From the NCBI GenBank assembly GCA_963768165.1, contig CAVYHJ010000028.1:186001-250000 (forward strand): 64,000 nucleotides of DNA. The letters are read 5' to 3'. The notes below the pieces were generated by a model. The model saw only the letters and a program-made list of their open reading frames with translations, was not told the DNA's origin and searched no databases. Source of the stretch: CAVYHJ01 sp963768165 [NCBI: uncultured bacterium]. Its GTDB lineage: Bacteria; UBP4; UBA4092. The position numbers were made by a program, and so were the translations under genes. Shown here one piece after another: positions 27,001-35,812 of the stretch; position 1 is the first letter of the stretch, and every line of letters begins with the position of its first letter.

Positions 27001-27143
27001 TAACATTAATGCTATCCAGTTCCACACCGAAAGACGCTATCAATGGCGGGCCTTATGTGTATCTCCATAAACTATACCTGTTTCCGGACACACCGTTAAC
27101 CCGTGAACGGATGAAAAAATCCACGGAGGCCAATCATGGGTAA
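24078..27143 (+). CDS. Large polytopic membrane protein, probable lipid-sugar-dependent glycosyltransferase
   Basis: A 1021-residue protein. The first 630 residues hold roughly 12-14 membrane helices. The loop PPEGDEPYFLLLTHSMLYDHDINLYN after helix 4 carries acidic residues where GT-C (PMT/ArnT-type) enzymes keep catalytic Asp/Glu. The last 390 residues are extracytoplasmic and beta-rich, of unknown fold. I chose ATG 24078, which overlaps the previous stop by 4 nt; ATG 24063 would add five residues. It lies between the exporter and a methyltransferase gene, so a role in building or modifying the exported polymer is likely. No exact family is assigned. Confidence 0.7.
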   Translation: MSFSSPTKYIRLAISIILSLIGSFTVKSVWISAHQPEPAPHIRLLALWLPLQYIAFAVYYFFVEWRQDQTSSLKTAQRRDGYTYLGWLVVIFLVIGYRDIGPFELWFAIAYFAILIIKLVIVTLFWLDNRKPPKDKSGKPFPRSLDIFIILFFLYFFISPWVDKVSPPEGDEPYFLLLTHSMLYDHDINLYNNFIHKDYLKFSPLISHNMDPQPHDIVSPGYYRSHHFPMFPALLIPGYAMAGRMGVIWEMNLMAALIMAILYRLSCQLIQSRKGALLGTLCVAFSSPFVVYAGLAYREIPVALLLMMLLYQARQTYSKEKEQWYILPFAILLLVLLGPRYAIPALPFIAYLLYSLWRDHGRKRFIIFALAITSIVVALTSYYLFFQESFLTELFSGDFVNGRTFLFNFIGLFFDQQWGIFFVAPVYLLAIFGFVTFYRRSHKEAFLALSMCVPYIVFISDFVNAFGWASPAPRYLVCILPIAGIFLSAFFSMEISSFFICFAALLGLFSGIISWIYVLLPSWRESLYHSMKNQILTEMGNRIHADLGRFFPSFLRWNEACMIFPVMGIAIILVLIYIYAHSCGQKVHQQTVFQPLYFSFLCLGVISLVLNAAIYIPLHIIEPEDSEITRTDVGYYYPPPESVLSNFQNNEENFGLSMNANGFIASYGRIPKGLEEITLLSKANLVHGQYPFVRVNIGPEDFGQSEIVDSTEWVQNTFIGENNLSPASFQMSFLNYYKDTSLDSDRILYINKFTFEPSHLQIHPVYHSGGESEITFDGTIPRTTKAVSFKMQNPPGNYIVHADLRPEFKERYDLYFGMKLNGHYLGRVYRGNVSDISPTDYWVHLDSNQQDAQMIFSAYMFSDSKPNFVPCPVNKLSFIPVTKADYSTETQNIYLFQFSQQILSDWNSNPISFFVPNNGNSMIGALWAKMESENGPVQLEIKNRRDQKVGTVFVSSKNWTLHFFTLDHINNSESLTLMLSSSTPKDAINGGPYVYLHKLYLFPDTPLTRERMKKSTEANHG

Positions 27144-27843
27144 GTACGATTTCGGTATTGATTTAGCCAACGATAATACAACATATACAAAATTAATCCG
27201 ATGGACGGGTAACGGAAAAAATGTATTGGAAATCGGATGTCATACCGGTGCTCTGAGCCAACATTTGAAAGACAACGGTTGTACGGTTACCGGAGTTGAA
27301 ATAGACCCTGCAGCTGCTCTGGAAGCAAAAAGTATTTGTCATTTTATGATTGAAGGGGATATTGAAACTGAAGATATTTTTGGACAATTAATCGGATCTT
27401 ACGATGTGATTATTTTTGCCGATGTCTTGGAACATTTGATGTTTCCGGAGAAGATTTTAGCAAAAATAAAAAATCTCCTTTCTTCCAATGGATGCCTTTT
27501 GATTTCCCTTCCCAATATTGCACACTGGAGCGTGAGGCGCAATCTTTTGATGGGAAAATTTCAATATCAGGATATCGGATTGATGGACAAAACACATCTG
27601 CATTTCTATACCCTGGATAGTTTTAAACAACTCGTTCAGGAACAAGGTTATTCGATAGATCGTTGGGAACCTGTTTCCAATTATAATTGGTTTGATTTCA
27701 CTTTTCTCTGGGCAAAACCCTTATATAAACATCGGTCAACCATGAATTTTATGAATAAGGTTGAAGGAAGACTGTCCCGTTTTTTTCCAAAATTATTCGG
27801 GTATCAATTTGTGTTCAAAATCAAACCCAAGGAAAATAGATAA
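27136..27843 (+). CDS. SAM-dependent methyltransferase (Methyltransf_23-like)
   Basis: A 235-residue methyltransferase with motif I VLEIGCHTG, a GVEIDP second-strand acidic residue and FADVLEHL, then LLSSNGCLLISLPNIAHWSV. This pattern is typical of methyltransferases in polysaccharide clusters. Its ATG overlaps the preceding gene by 8 nt. It might cap the exported glycan for recognition by the Wzt domain. Confidence 0.88.
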   Translation: MGKYDFGIDLANDNTTYTKLIRWTGNGKNVLEIGCHTGALSQHLKDNGCTVTGVEIDPAAALEAKSICHFMIEGDIETEDIFGQLIGSYDVIIFADVLEHLMFPEKILAKIKNLLSSNGCLLISLPNIAHWSVRRNLLMGKFQYQDIGLMDKTHLHFYTLDSFKQLVQEQGYSIDRWEPVSNYNWFDFTFLWAKPLYKHRSTMNFMNKVEGRLSRFFPKLFGYQFVFKIKPKENR

Positions 27844-27844
27844 T

Positions 27845-28825
27845 ATGCCGGAAACATCGTTTGCTTTATCCGTTATTATCGTGAACTGGAATACCGGCCA
27901 GTTATTATCCGATTGCCTCATGGCATTGTTCAACGAAATCGAAAATTTGAAAAGTCAGATTATCGTAGTGGACAACCATTCTTCGGATGACAGCATTCCT
28001 CTGGCAAAACAATTATTTCCCAGCGTGAATTATCTGGAAAATTCCTTCAATGGCGGGTTTGCAAAAGCCAATAATCAAGGATTGAAATGGGCCACCGGTA
28101 AATATATTCTCTTCTTGAATCCTGATACCAAAGTACAAAAGGATTCCATTCACCGTTTAATTCATTTTTTGGATGAGAACCCACGCACCGGAATTGTCGG
28201 AGGAAAACTAATTTATCCTGACGGCAAACCTCAACATTCTTACTTTAAGTTCCCGACAGTATTTGCTTTGAAACAATTTGTAGCACTCCATTATTTAAAT
28301 CCAAATTATTTCCCGCAACCTGGGGATGAAAAAGAAGTATTATGGGTGAAACGACTGGTACGGTGGGGATATCTAGATTATATTCCAAGAGAAAAACTGA
28401 TAGATTCAACCAATCTTAATTCCACTATTCCTTTTGAAATTGATTATCCTGTAGGTGCGTGTTTTTTAATTCGTGGAGAAATGGTAAAACAGATTGGCAT
28501 GTTTGATGAGCGTTTTTTTCTTTATTGTGAGGAAACGGATTTCTGTTTACGAGCAAAACAAAAGGGTTGGGAAATCCATTCCGTGCCTGCCGCAATTATT
28601 GTCCATTATGCCGGTGCTAGTACCGGTAAAACCGGTGATAAGCGTTTTAAAATCTGGTCGAAAAGCCAGTACTTATACATTCGCAAACATTATGGTTGGA
28701 TTCCAGCATTAAAATTGAAGTTTTTGCTTAACCGATTTAAAAAAGTGTATGCCGAAATGATTAATTCCATTTCAGTAGGCGATACGTCGGCTACTACTTC
28801 GAAAATTTCTGGCGGATTGAAATAA
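27845..28825 (+). CDS. Family 2 glycosyltransferase (rhamnosyltransferase-like)
   Basis: A 326-residue GT-A enzyme. Nucleotide-sugar site: VIIVNWNTG, VVDNHSSDDS and FLNPDTKVQ (DxD equivalent), with the later EETDFCLRAKQKGW acceptor motif of the WbbL/RfbF group. I chose ATG 27845; the frame is open 84 nt upstream into the methyltransferase gene, but homologues start at this point. The last 32 nt overlap the end of the convergent GT2 gene. Confidence 0.9.
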   Translation: MPETSFALSVIIVNWNTGQLLSDCLMALFNEIENLKSQIIVVDNHSSDDSIPLAKQLFPSVNYLENSFNGGFAKANNQGLKWATGKYILFLNPDTKVQKDSIHRLIHFLDENPRTGIVGGKLIYPDGKPQHSYFKFPTVFALKQFVALHYLNPNYFPQPGDEKEVLWVKRLVRWGYLDYIPREKLIDSTNLNSTIPFEIDYPVGACFLIRGEMVKQIGMFDERFFLYCEETDFCLRAKQKGWEIHSVPAAIIVHYAGASTGKTGDKRFKIWSKSQYLYIRKHYGWIPALKLKFLLNRFKKVYAEMINSISVGDTSATTSKISGGLK

Positions 28826-29612
28826 CCATCCGGGACCAAAGTGTTCCATATTTTTGATAATAATAGGTTTGGCTTTCCCGATATTCCGCCTTAATTCCCG
28901 CAAAGTTTTGACGCATGCTGGTTCCCCGATCGTGCAGAATTTGTGGGGATGGAACGTAACAAACCCGCCAACCCGCGTCTTTTGCCCGGTAACAAAAATC
29001 TATATCCTCGAAATACATAAAAAAGTGGTCGTCTAGAACACCGATTTTTTCAATGACTTCTCGTCGGGTTACTAAACAAACTCCGCTGACCCAATCCACA
29101 TCCCGCGGGATTTTGGTCTGCTTCTCCAGCCATTTTAGTACTCCCGGTTCTTTTCTTTCTAATTGATAATACCGTTTTCTTTGGATATATTCAGCCCAGA
29201 GAGTTGGAAACATACCGAATGATAATTCCAACGTCTGGTCTGGTGCCAACACTTTGGGACCGACGATTCCCACTTCCGGTTTTTTTTCCATAAATTCGAT
29301 TAATCTTGAAATCGTATCGGGAAAAATCTGAGCATCCGGATTCAATAATAGAATATAGTTTGCGTTTGTTTTTCGCAGTCCCTGGTTAACTGCTTTGGCA
29401 AATCCCAGATTTTCGGAATTTTCGATGATTGAAATTTCAGGAAATGATTTTCTGACAAAAGAGATACTCCCGTCCGTGGAATGGTTATCCACCAAAACCA
29501 CCGACAGTAACAACGCAGGATCCGCTTTTTTTATAGACTCCAAACAATTCTGCAAGGTGACCCCGTTATTCCAGGAAATGATAATGATCCGAATGAAGTT
29601 TTCTGCCATCAT
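28794..29612 (-). CDS. Family 2 glycosyltransferase, minus strand
   Basis: A 272-residue GT-A enzyme closely similar in layout to the previous gene product: IIIISWNNG, LVDNHSTDGS, LLNPDAQIF and YFEDIDFCYRAKDAGW. It is encoded on the opposite strand in the middle of the polysaccharide cluster and overlaps the tail of its neighbour by 32 nt. Two adjacent ATGs (29612 and 29609) could serve as start. The pair could be an old inverted duplication; the residue identity is only moderate by eye. Confidence 0.9.
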   Translation of the reverse strand: MMAENFIRIIIISWNNGVTLQNCLESIKKADPALLLSVVLVDNHSTDGSISFVRKSFPEISIIENSENLGFAKAVNQGLRKTNANYILLLNPDAQIFPDTISRLIEFMEKKPEVGIVGPKVLAPDQTLELSFGMFPTLWAEYIQRKRYYQLERKEPGVLKWLEKQTKIPRDVDWVSGVCLVTRREVIEKIGVLDDHFFMYFEDIDFCYRAKDAGWRVCYVPSPQILHDRGTSMRQNFAGIKAEYRESQTYYYQKYGTLWSRMVISIRQKFSK

Positions 29613-29697
29613 AATAAAATCCGACTATATCATAGCCCTTTTCTGCGGACAATGTATTCTCTGCCTTTTCATGGATAGGAAATGATACAATTCTTAT

Positions 29698-30210
29698 ATG
29701 AATTTTAAAAATTATCTTCGTCCCGGCAAAGGTGCAACCGATATCACCCCTCTGTTATCAAAAGGCGATGCATTTCATCAACTAATAAAAAATATATCGG
29801 ATTTGTTTTCTGACCAAAAGATAAATAAAGTCGCCTGTATCGAAGGGAGAGGATTTATTTTAGGTTCTGCGGTTGCCTATCATCTTCATGCAGGAGTAAT
29901 CCCTATTCGGAGAAAAGGGGGATTGAAAAACAAGATCTATTCTTTAAAGTATGTAGATTATTCCGGTAAAGAAAAAAGCCTGGAAATGCATCGGGACGCT
30001 TTAATGGCAGGAGAAAAAATATTAATTATTGATGATTGGGTTGAAACGGGCGCCACTATAAAAACAACGGTTCGATTAATTAAGAAATGCGGCGGGAACA
30101 TCATCGGCATTGGTGTTTTCATGGATGATTCCAACCCAAGAGTAAAACAGTCTCTTTCCAAATATAATTATAGATATCTGGAAAAAGTCACGGCGCAAGA
30201 TATGTTCTAA
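29698..30210 (+). CDS. Adenine phosphoribosyltransferase-like protein
   Basis: A 170-residue type I phosphoribosyltransferase. The PRPP loop is ILIIDDWVETGATI, and CIEGRGFILG is the usual second segment; the length and order fit Apt or its relatives. Apt makes AMP from adenine. The N-terminus resembles the Apt start in compressed form, so another purine or orotate-like substrate cannot be excluded. It sits inside the glycosyltransferase cluster but points to nucleotide salvage. Its last 4 nt overlap the convergent WYL-like gene. Confidence 0.75.
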   Translation: MNFKNYLRPGKGATDITPLLSKGDAFHQLIKNISDLFSDQKINKVACIEGRGFILGSAVAYHLHAGVIPIRRKGGLKNKIYSLKYVDYSGKEKSLEMHRDALMAGEKILIIDDWVETGATIKTTVRLIKKCGGNIIGIGVFMDDSNPRVKQSLSKYNYRYLEKVTAQDMF

Positions 30211-30497
30211 AGTTCACAAAAGACAGTATGAAAGGCTTTGTCGTCTTTGGCATAATCTGGACGGGGATTCTCAAAATTTGTTTTGGTGAGTTTCAATTCC
30301 TGGATTTCCGCGACCGAAAAAGTTTCCCAACCCGGGACTTCCCCATCGCTTTTCCCGGCGGTCTGGTACCCCTTCAAAACATCCTGATGATTATGTCCCG
30401 TGCCATAGGCATGTGGTTCGACAATTCGCTCTTTCCCTTTGTACTTAAAAATGATAATTCGTTTGTTCTTAATCGCTTCCACAAGTTTCGAATTCAT
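30207..30497 (-). CDS. Stand-alone WYL-like domain protein
   Basis: A 96-residue protein that is almost only one SH3-like beta domain: IKNKRIIIFKYKGKERIVEPHAYG, GYQTAGKSDGEVPGW and FSVAEIQELKLT. This is the pattern of the WYL domain without a DNA-binding helix-turn-helix. Such single-domain forms are thought to bind ligands or nucleic acid ends. No partner is evident. Confidence 0.65.
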   Translation of the reverse strand: MNSKLVEAIKNKRIIIFKYKGKERIVEPHAYGTGHNHQDVLKGYQTAGKSDGEVPGWETFSVAEIQELKLTKTNFENPRPDYAKDDKAFHTVFCEL

Positions 30498-30761
30498 ATA
30501 ATAACTCCTCTGGTTCTATTTTATCATTCCTCCTTTGTCTTTGCGAGAATCCCTGATAAATAGTTTTTCCCCATTTGATATCTCTAAAAAAATCTGCCTT
30601 GGGATGGGATTTGGAGTATGGGAAAAATATCTTTTTCTTGAACCCGGAAATTCATCTTTCCTCGAAAAATTAAAGACAGTCACTTCGTCATGATATTCTA
30701 TGCGGATATGATATTTTTCTTCATGTTACGTGCCAGATTAAAATAGTATTCCAACTTCTAA

Positions 30762-30783
30762 AATAAATGTACCTACATTTATT
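30762..30783. promoter_or_regulatory. Perfect 10-bp inverted repeat upstream of a GT4 pair
   Basis: AATAAATGTA-CC-TACATTTATT, 59 nt before the ATG at 30843. This fits an operator or an AT-rich hairpin. The rest of the 30498-30842 spacer shows no gene. Confidence 0.45.
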
Positions 30784-30842
30784 AGATTCTCCGGTTTATA
30801 AAATTGCACAAAGCCTGTATCGAGTGTAAAATTTCCTATACA

Positions 30843-32087
30843 ATGCGAATTGCTGTAATTGATTTAACTTTCCATTGGCCTGCCAACGGTGGGTCGTGGA
30901 TTGATTTATATGAAATCATGACCCGGTTGCAGAACCGTGGTCATGAAGTGACTATGTTTACCCCGCGATTTCAATGGGGAATTGTGCCGCGAGGAGAAAT
31001 CAAAGACCGTTTACCCTTTCCGGTACAGACTATCCCTTTCCGAAGACGTCATTTTAATTTTTATACCGCACCTCGCAGGTTTCGAGAAGAAATCATACGC
31101 TATGACCCGGATGTCATTTATATCGCGGATGCCTATACTTTGAAACCTTATATGGGATTGATATTTCCGGATTACCCGGTTATTCAACGGTTTTTCGGCC
31201 ATGAAATCATGTGTCCCAATTATATCGGGCTTTTGAAAAACGGAAAAATATGCGATATCCATTACTTGAAAACCCCTATTTTTTGTACACGATGCGCGGT
31301 AAACGAAATGAATCTCAGGTATCGTGAACACGGTGTGGATGAATTTATCCATGAGTTTGTTATGGGGTTGGGTTTTCTGCCAACTTATTTACATACGGTG
31401 AAAAAGGCATTGCGTTCCGCTGCGGCAATTATAGTTTATAACCAATGGACTAAAGACCAGTTTTCATCGTATAACTCCAAAATCAACGTAATCCCGGGCG
31501 GAGTGAACACGGATATCTTTCGACCGGCGGACACTCCCCATAGACAGGAGACAAACCGAAAAAAAATCGTGTTTATGCCGGGCAGGGTTTATGATCCGAG
31601 AAAAGGGTTGGAAGTTTTAAAAAAAGCCGTGCGCCAACTGGAAAAAGAAAGACAGGATTTTCGCGTCCTGATAACGGATACCCATACAAACACAGATGGG
31701 ATCATTGAATCTACGGGCTGGAAAAGTCGTGAAGAACTGGCACAGCTATACCGGGAATCGGATATTTGCGTAGCGCCCGTAGTTTGGCATGAACCCTTTG
31801 GGTTAGTAGCGGTGGAAGCGATGGCGTCGGGGATTCCGGTGATTGCATCGGATGTCGGTGGATTCAAAGGCACGGTGCGGGAAGGGGTTACAGGGTATCG
31901 AATTCCTATGGGAAATGAACTTGAATTGGCGAAAAAAATTAATTATTTATTAAAACACCCTGAAGAAGGTAGACGAATGGGCCAAGCGGGCCGCAAAATC
32001 GCGGTGGAAGAATATACCTGGGGTAAAATAGTGGATACGCACTATATTCCTCTATTTGAAAGTGTAGTACGAAAATCGGCTGTATGA
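30843..32087 (+). CDS. Family 4 glycosyltransferase
   Basis: A 414-residue GT-B enzyme. The N-terminal domain begins MRIAVIDLTFHWPANGGS; the donor-binding part contains NVIPGGVNTDIFRP, APVVWHEPFGLVAVEAMASG and SDVGGFKGTV, the GT4 E-x7-E region. It has a Cys-rich insert (IFCTRCAV) in the first domain. ATG 30843 was chosen over an upstream start at 30804 because the family begins with this strand. It overlaps the next GT4 gene by 4 nt, so the two are translated together. Confidence 0.9.
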   Translation: MRIAVIDLTFHWPANGGSWIDLYEIMTRLQNRGHEVTMFTPRFQWGIVPRGEIKDRLPFPVQTIPFRRRHFNFYTAPRRFREEIIRYDPDVIYIADAYTLKPYMGLIFPDYPVIQRFFGHEIMCPNYIGLLKNGKICDIHYLKTPIFCTRCAVNEMNLRYREHGVDEFIHEFVMGLGFLPTYLHTVKKALRSAAAIIVYNQWTKDQFSSYNSKINVIPGGVNTDIFRPADTPHRQETNRKKIVFMPGRVYDPRKGLEVLKKAVRQLEKERQDFRVLITDTHTNTDGIIESTGWKSREELAQLYRESDICVAPVVWHEPFGLVAVEAMASGIPVIASDVGGFKGTVREGVTGYRIPMGNELELAKKINYLLKHPEEGRRMGQAGRKIAVEEYTWGKIVDTHYIPLFESVVRKSAV

Positions 32088-33361
32088 AAATATTAATGCT
32101 TCACCCACACGATGTTTATGTCCATCCATGGATGATTCGTCCTATAAAGATTGCCGAAGAATTGATTCGTCGCGGGCATTCCGTGACCCTGGCTTATATT
32201 ATGGACAAGAAACGCCTTGATAGAGACGGGATTATTCATAAAAATATTCCTGCCCAACTAACCCTAATTCGGCTTCGCTGGCCCCGCCGACGAATTTTTG
32301 AAAATAAAAGAACCATTCAGGAATTGGCAAAAAAATTTGATGTGATTCATTTCCAGAAATGTTCTTCCGGTATTGCGTTCCCGGCAGTAGCTGTTTCCAG
32401 TGAATTAGACAAACCGTTACATTATGACTGGGACGATAATGAAAGTGGAATCGCAAAAGAGATGGGAATTCGGGGACTCGAATTATTTAATGTTACCTGG
32501 TATGAAAACCGCCTGCCGAAAATCGTGGATACCCTTTCTGTTTCCAGCCAGGCACTCCGTGAAAAAGCCATTCAACTGGGTATGCCTGAAAACCGAATAT
32601 TCTCCGCACCGGTAGGCGCTGATTTGGATTTTTTTAATCCACAGATTAACGTGGATAAAGTGAAAGCGAAACATAATCTTAAAGGTAATGTCGTTGTTTA
32701 TTCAGGACAATTGGATGGTGTAAATTATGTGGATTTATTGATTCGGGGGATTCCTAAAATTAACGCGTCTGTTCCCAACACTACATTTATTATTGTCGGC
32801 GGCGGAAATACGTTGGCGCAACATCAACAACATGCCAAAGAATTGGATATAAAAAATATTGTTTTCACTGGATACCTCCCTCATGATGAAATTCCAGAAT
32901 ACCTTGCAACGGCGGATGTGGCGGTCGCCTGTTTCGAGGATACGCCTGTTACCCGTTGTAAGAGTCCTTTAAAAATCGCTGAGTATCTAGCCAGTGGAAA
33001 AGCGATTGTCGCGAGTCGTGTTGGTGAAGTCGTACCGATGGTGGATGGGTGCGGGGCATTAGTAGAGCCAGGAAATTGGGAGGCATTGGCACAGCAAATT
33101 ATCAACCTGTTATCCAATCCGACATTACGCCAAGAATATTCTTTAAAAGCCAGACAACAAGCCGAACAAAAATATAATTGGAAAAATACGGTTGATAATC
33201 TTGAAAAAGCGTATCAGTTGGCAATAGAAAGTCCGCGTACCATTCGCAAAAACAACCGATCCTATCTTCTCCCATTCAGTTTGATAACCTTTTCCTTTTT
33301 TGTCGTAGGATTTGTCAAAAAGAATTTAGGTCTTGATCCAGGACGAGAATTCTACTTCTAA
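32084..33361 (+). CDS. Family 4 glycosyltransferase with C-terminal membrane segment
   Basis: A 425-residue GT-B enzyme starting MKILMLHPHDVYVHPW. Donor domain motifs: SAPVGADLDFFNP, VYSGQLDG and KSPLKIAEYLASGKAIVASRVGEV. The last 30 residues contain a hydrophobic stretch (LPFSLITFSFFVVGFV), which would tether it to the membrane. ATG overlaps the preceding stop by 4 nt. It ends the polysaccharide cluster; tsaD follows 23 nt later. Confidence 0.9.
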   Translation: MKILMLHPHDVYVHPWMIRPIKIAEELIRRGHSVTLAYIMDKKRLDRDGIIHKNIPAQLTLIRLRWPRRRIFENKRTIQELAKKFDVIHFQKCSSGIAFPAVAVSSELDKPLHYDWDDNESGIAKEMGIRGLELFNVTWYENRLPKIVDTLSVSSQALREKAIQLGMPENRIFSAPVGADLDFFNPQINVDKVKAKHNLKGNVVVYSGQLDGVNYVDLLIRGIPKINASVPNTTFIIVGGGNTLAQHQQHAKELDIKNIVFTGYLPHDEIPEYLATADVAVACFEDTPVTRCKSPLKIAEYLASGKAIVASRVGEVVPMVDGCGALVEPGNWEALAQQIINLLSNPTLRQEYSLKARQQAEQKYNWKNTVDNLEKAYQLAIESPRTIRKNNRSYLLPFSLITFSFFVVGFVKKNLGLDPGREFYF

Positions 33362-33384
33362 AGCAAGTATAGTAGAATTGAAGG

Positions 33385-34389
33385 ATGCGAATTCTCGGCA
33401 TTGAAACTTCCTGTGATGAAACGTCTGTCGCCATTGTTGATGATGGCAAGATTATTCTGTCGAATATTGTCCTGTCACAAATTAATTTGCATCAGAAATA
33501 CGGCGGCGTAGTTCCTGAAATAGCTTCCCGTGCGCATCTACAAACCTTTCTCCCGGTTCTGGAAGAATCATTAGCAAAGGCAGAATGTACGATCAAAGAC
33601 ATGGATGCCCTTGCTGTGACGTATGGTCCGGGACTGGTGGGAGCGTTATTGATGGGAGTGACCGCTGCGAAATCTATTGCGCTATTGCAGAACATTCCTA
33701 TCATGGCAGTAAATCATCTTCATGGTCATATTTACGCAGCATTTTTAGAAAATCCAGATATTGAATTTCCCCTGGTTTGTCTGATCGTATCGGGTGGCCA
33801 TACAACCCTCGTCTATATGCCGGAACATGTGAAATTTGTACATCTTGGATCAACGTTTGATGATGCGGCAGGAGAGGCGTTTGATAAAGTAGGTAAACGC
33901 CTGGGCTTGGATTATCCTTCCGGTCCGCATGTTGACCGGCTGGCGAAAAGTGGTAATTCCAATGCAATCCAATTCCCCCGTTCCTACCTGGAAAAGGGAA
34001 GTTATGATTTTAGTTTTAGCGGATTGAAAACAGCCGTTATCCGTTACCTGGAAAAGCACCCTGTTGATATGAACGGTAACTCCTTGGAAAACATTACCGC
34101 CAGTTTTCAACAAGCGGTTGTAGATGTGTTGGTAGAAAAGACATATTCTGCCGCCGAAGACAAAGAAGCTAAAAGCGTCATTGTCTGCGGAGGTGTGGCT
34201 GCTAATTCCGCCTTACGGCAACAATTAACTTCAAAGTTTAAAAACCAACGTTCAAAATTATATATTCCCCAACCTGGATTATGCACAGACAATGCTGCCA
34301 TGATTGCGACCGTCGGATATTATCAAATCCAAGCGGGTTATCCTTACGCAGGCTGGGATTTGGATGCGGTAGCTACAATACCGATTTGA
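33385..34389 (+). CDS. tsaD: tRNA N6-adenosine threonylcarbamoyltransferase
   Basis: A 334-residue protein of the Kae1/TsaD family that attaches threonylcarbamoyl to A37 of ANN-decoding tRNAs, together with TsaB, TsaE and TsaC. It starts GIETSCDETSVAIVDD, has the metal motif HLHGHIYA, SGGHTTL and the C-terminal CGGVAANSALR and CTDNAAMIA. Full length. TsaB and TsaE are not in this window. Confidence 0.97.
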   Translation: MRILGIETSCDETSVAIVDDGKIILSNIVLSQINLHQKYGGVVPEIASRAHLQTFLPVLEESLAKAECTIKDMDALAVTYGPGLVGALLMGVTAAKSIALLQNIPIMAVNHLHGHIYAAFLENPDIEFPLVCLIVSGGHTTLVYMPEHVKFVHLGSTFDDAAGEAFDKVGKRLGLDYPSGPHVDRLAKSGNSNAIQFPRSYLEKGSYDFSFSGLKTAVIRYLEKHPVDMNGNSLENITASFQQAVVDVLVEKTYSAAEDKEAKSVIVCGGVAANSALRQQLTSKFKNQRSKLYIPQPGLCTDNAAMIATVGYYQIQAGYPYAGWDLDAVATIPI

Positions 34390-34538
34390 CCTCATTCTTT
34401 GATTCTTTCTCCTTGGTAAGCAGGGGGACCGGGATCTTCCTTCAAATGTAGAGATATCTATCAATAACCCCACACAATGTCTATTCAATTACCTGAAAAC
34501 ACTGTATTATATAGCCGTAAATTAAAAATGAGTGACTT

Positions 34539-35759
34539 ATGGCGCAACTGATTTTAAAACGGCTGAATGAAGAAGATCTGATAATCCCCGTGGATAAATC
34601 GTTAACAACGGTTGGTAGGTCAATGGATAATGATATTGCCATCGATGAAATCAAGATATCGCGTCATCATCTTCGGATAGAGAACAAGAATGGCCAATTC
34701 CAAGTGAAAGATTTAAACAGTACCAATGGTACCTATGTCAACGGAAAAAAGATAATCAAAACAACGCTACTTCAAAATCTGGATATTCTCTCGATAGGAA
34801 CCAGCAGTCTGTGTTTTATGGATGACCGGCTAGACTCGGAACCCATCAATCCCTCAGAAACGATGAATTCATTAACCAGTTCATTATCCGGAACAAACAT
34901 GACCTTTTGTTATTTGGAAGTGATTCATCCCCCGACTTTATGTAACAAGTATAAAGTAGAAAAGACGCATGTAGTGCTGGGAAGGGATAAAGAGTGCGAT
35001 ATTGTGATACGAGATATAACCTGTGCCAAGCGGCATGCTCAAGTAACCTATACCGGGAAAGAGTTTAAAATCCAGGATTTGGGATGGAATGGAACCGTCG
35101 TCAATGGGAAAGCGACCAAGGAGCATACTCTTCATGAAAACGATATCATTGAATTGGGGAAAGTCAAAATTCGATTTTTACCAGCGATAAAAAAGCCAAC
35201 CACTACATCCATAAAACCCAAAGCGTTGGAACCCGTTACCAAAGCCATGCATGAACAGCCACAGAGTAATATAGTTGAACAGAGACATTATGAAATGAAT
35301 CAGATAATGGACAAGCCACAAGTAGACCCATTTATGGAATCCTTGGGGAAATCAAGAATCATTCATTTGAATATCGCGGAAAAAAAATCCCGGAAAGAGG
35401 GTGGTGACAGGCCGCCTGAAGGAAATAGGGATAAGAAAATCTCGAAGCAAGAATTTGCTAAACCGGTGAAAGAAAACAAGATTGAACTGGTATCGAGTAA
35501 CACATCGGATATATATCATCAATCAAGTTGCCGGTTGGCCCGGGAAATCAAGGAAAGAAAACGAGTGATATTTGCATCTATCGAAGAAGCTATTGAGAGT
35601 GGCCGGCATGCCTGTGGCATTTGTAAACCGGGAGTTAATAAAAAGAAAGTTGAAGATATGTTAAAAAAATTGTTTGATGATGTAGAATCACTAAAACAAC
35701 AAGCGGAAAAGATGGCCAACATGTTAGAAGATAAGGATTCCACGGAAACTGATGTTTAA
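34539..35759 (+). CDS. Double FHA protein with an Ada-like metal-binding tail
   Basis: A 406-residue protein. FHA domain 1 (about residues 15-90) has TVGRSMDND and SRHHLRI...NSTNGTYVNG. FHA domain 2 (about 145-215) has VLGRDKECDIVI and AKRHAQV...GWNGTVVNG. Residues about 325-372 match the Ada N-terminal metal-binding pattern: H-x3-C (YHQSSCRLA), a helix EEAIESG, then RHACGICKPG. The region between (about 230-320) is polar and probably disordered. A short coiled coil ends the protein. FHA domains bind phosphothreonine; the metal tail suggests binding of nucleic acid. No kinase is encoded next to it. Confidence 0.8.
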   Translation: MAQLILKRLNEEDLIIPVDKSLTTVGRSMDNDIAIDEIKISRHHLRIENKNGQFQVKDLNSTNGTYVNGKKIIKTTLLQNLDILSIGTSSLCFMDDRLDSEPINPSETMNSLTSSLSGTNMTFCYLEVIHPPTLCNKYKVEKTHVVLGRDKECDIVIRDITCAKRHAQVTYTGKEFKIQDLGWNGTVVNGKATKEHTLHENDIIELGKVKIRFLPAIKKPTTTSIKPKALEPVTKAMHEQPQSNIVEQRHYEMNQIMDKPQVDPFMESLGKSRIIHLNIAEKKSRKEGGDRPPEGNRDKKISKQEFAKPVKENKIELVSSNTSDIYHQSSCRLAREIKERKRVIFASIEEAIESGRHACGICKPGVNKKKVEDMLKKLFDDVESLKQQAEKMANMLEDKDSTETDV

Positions 35760-35812
35760 TAAAAATGTAATAAATAAAAGAAGAAAGCGTTAAAAAACGG
35801 TAAAGGGTTGAA

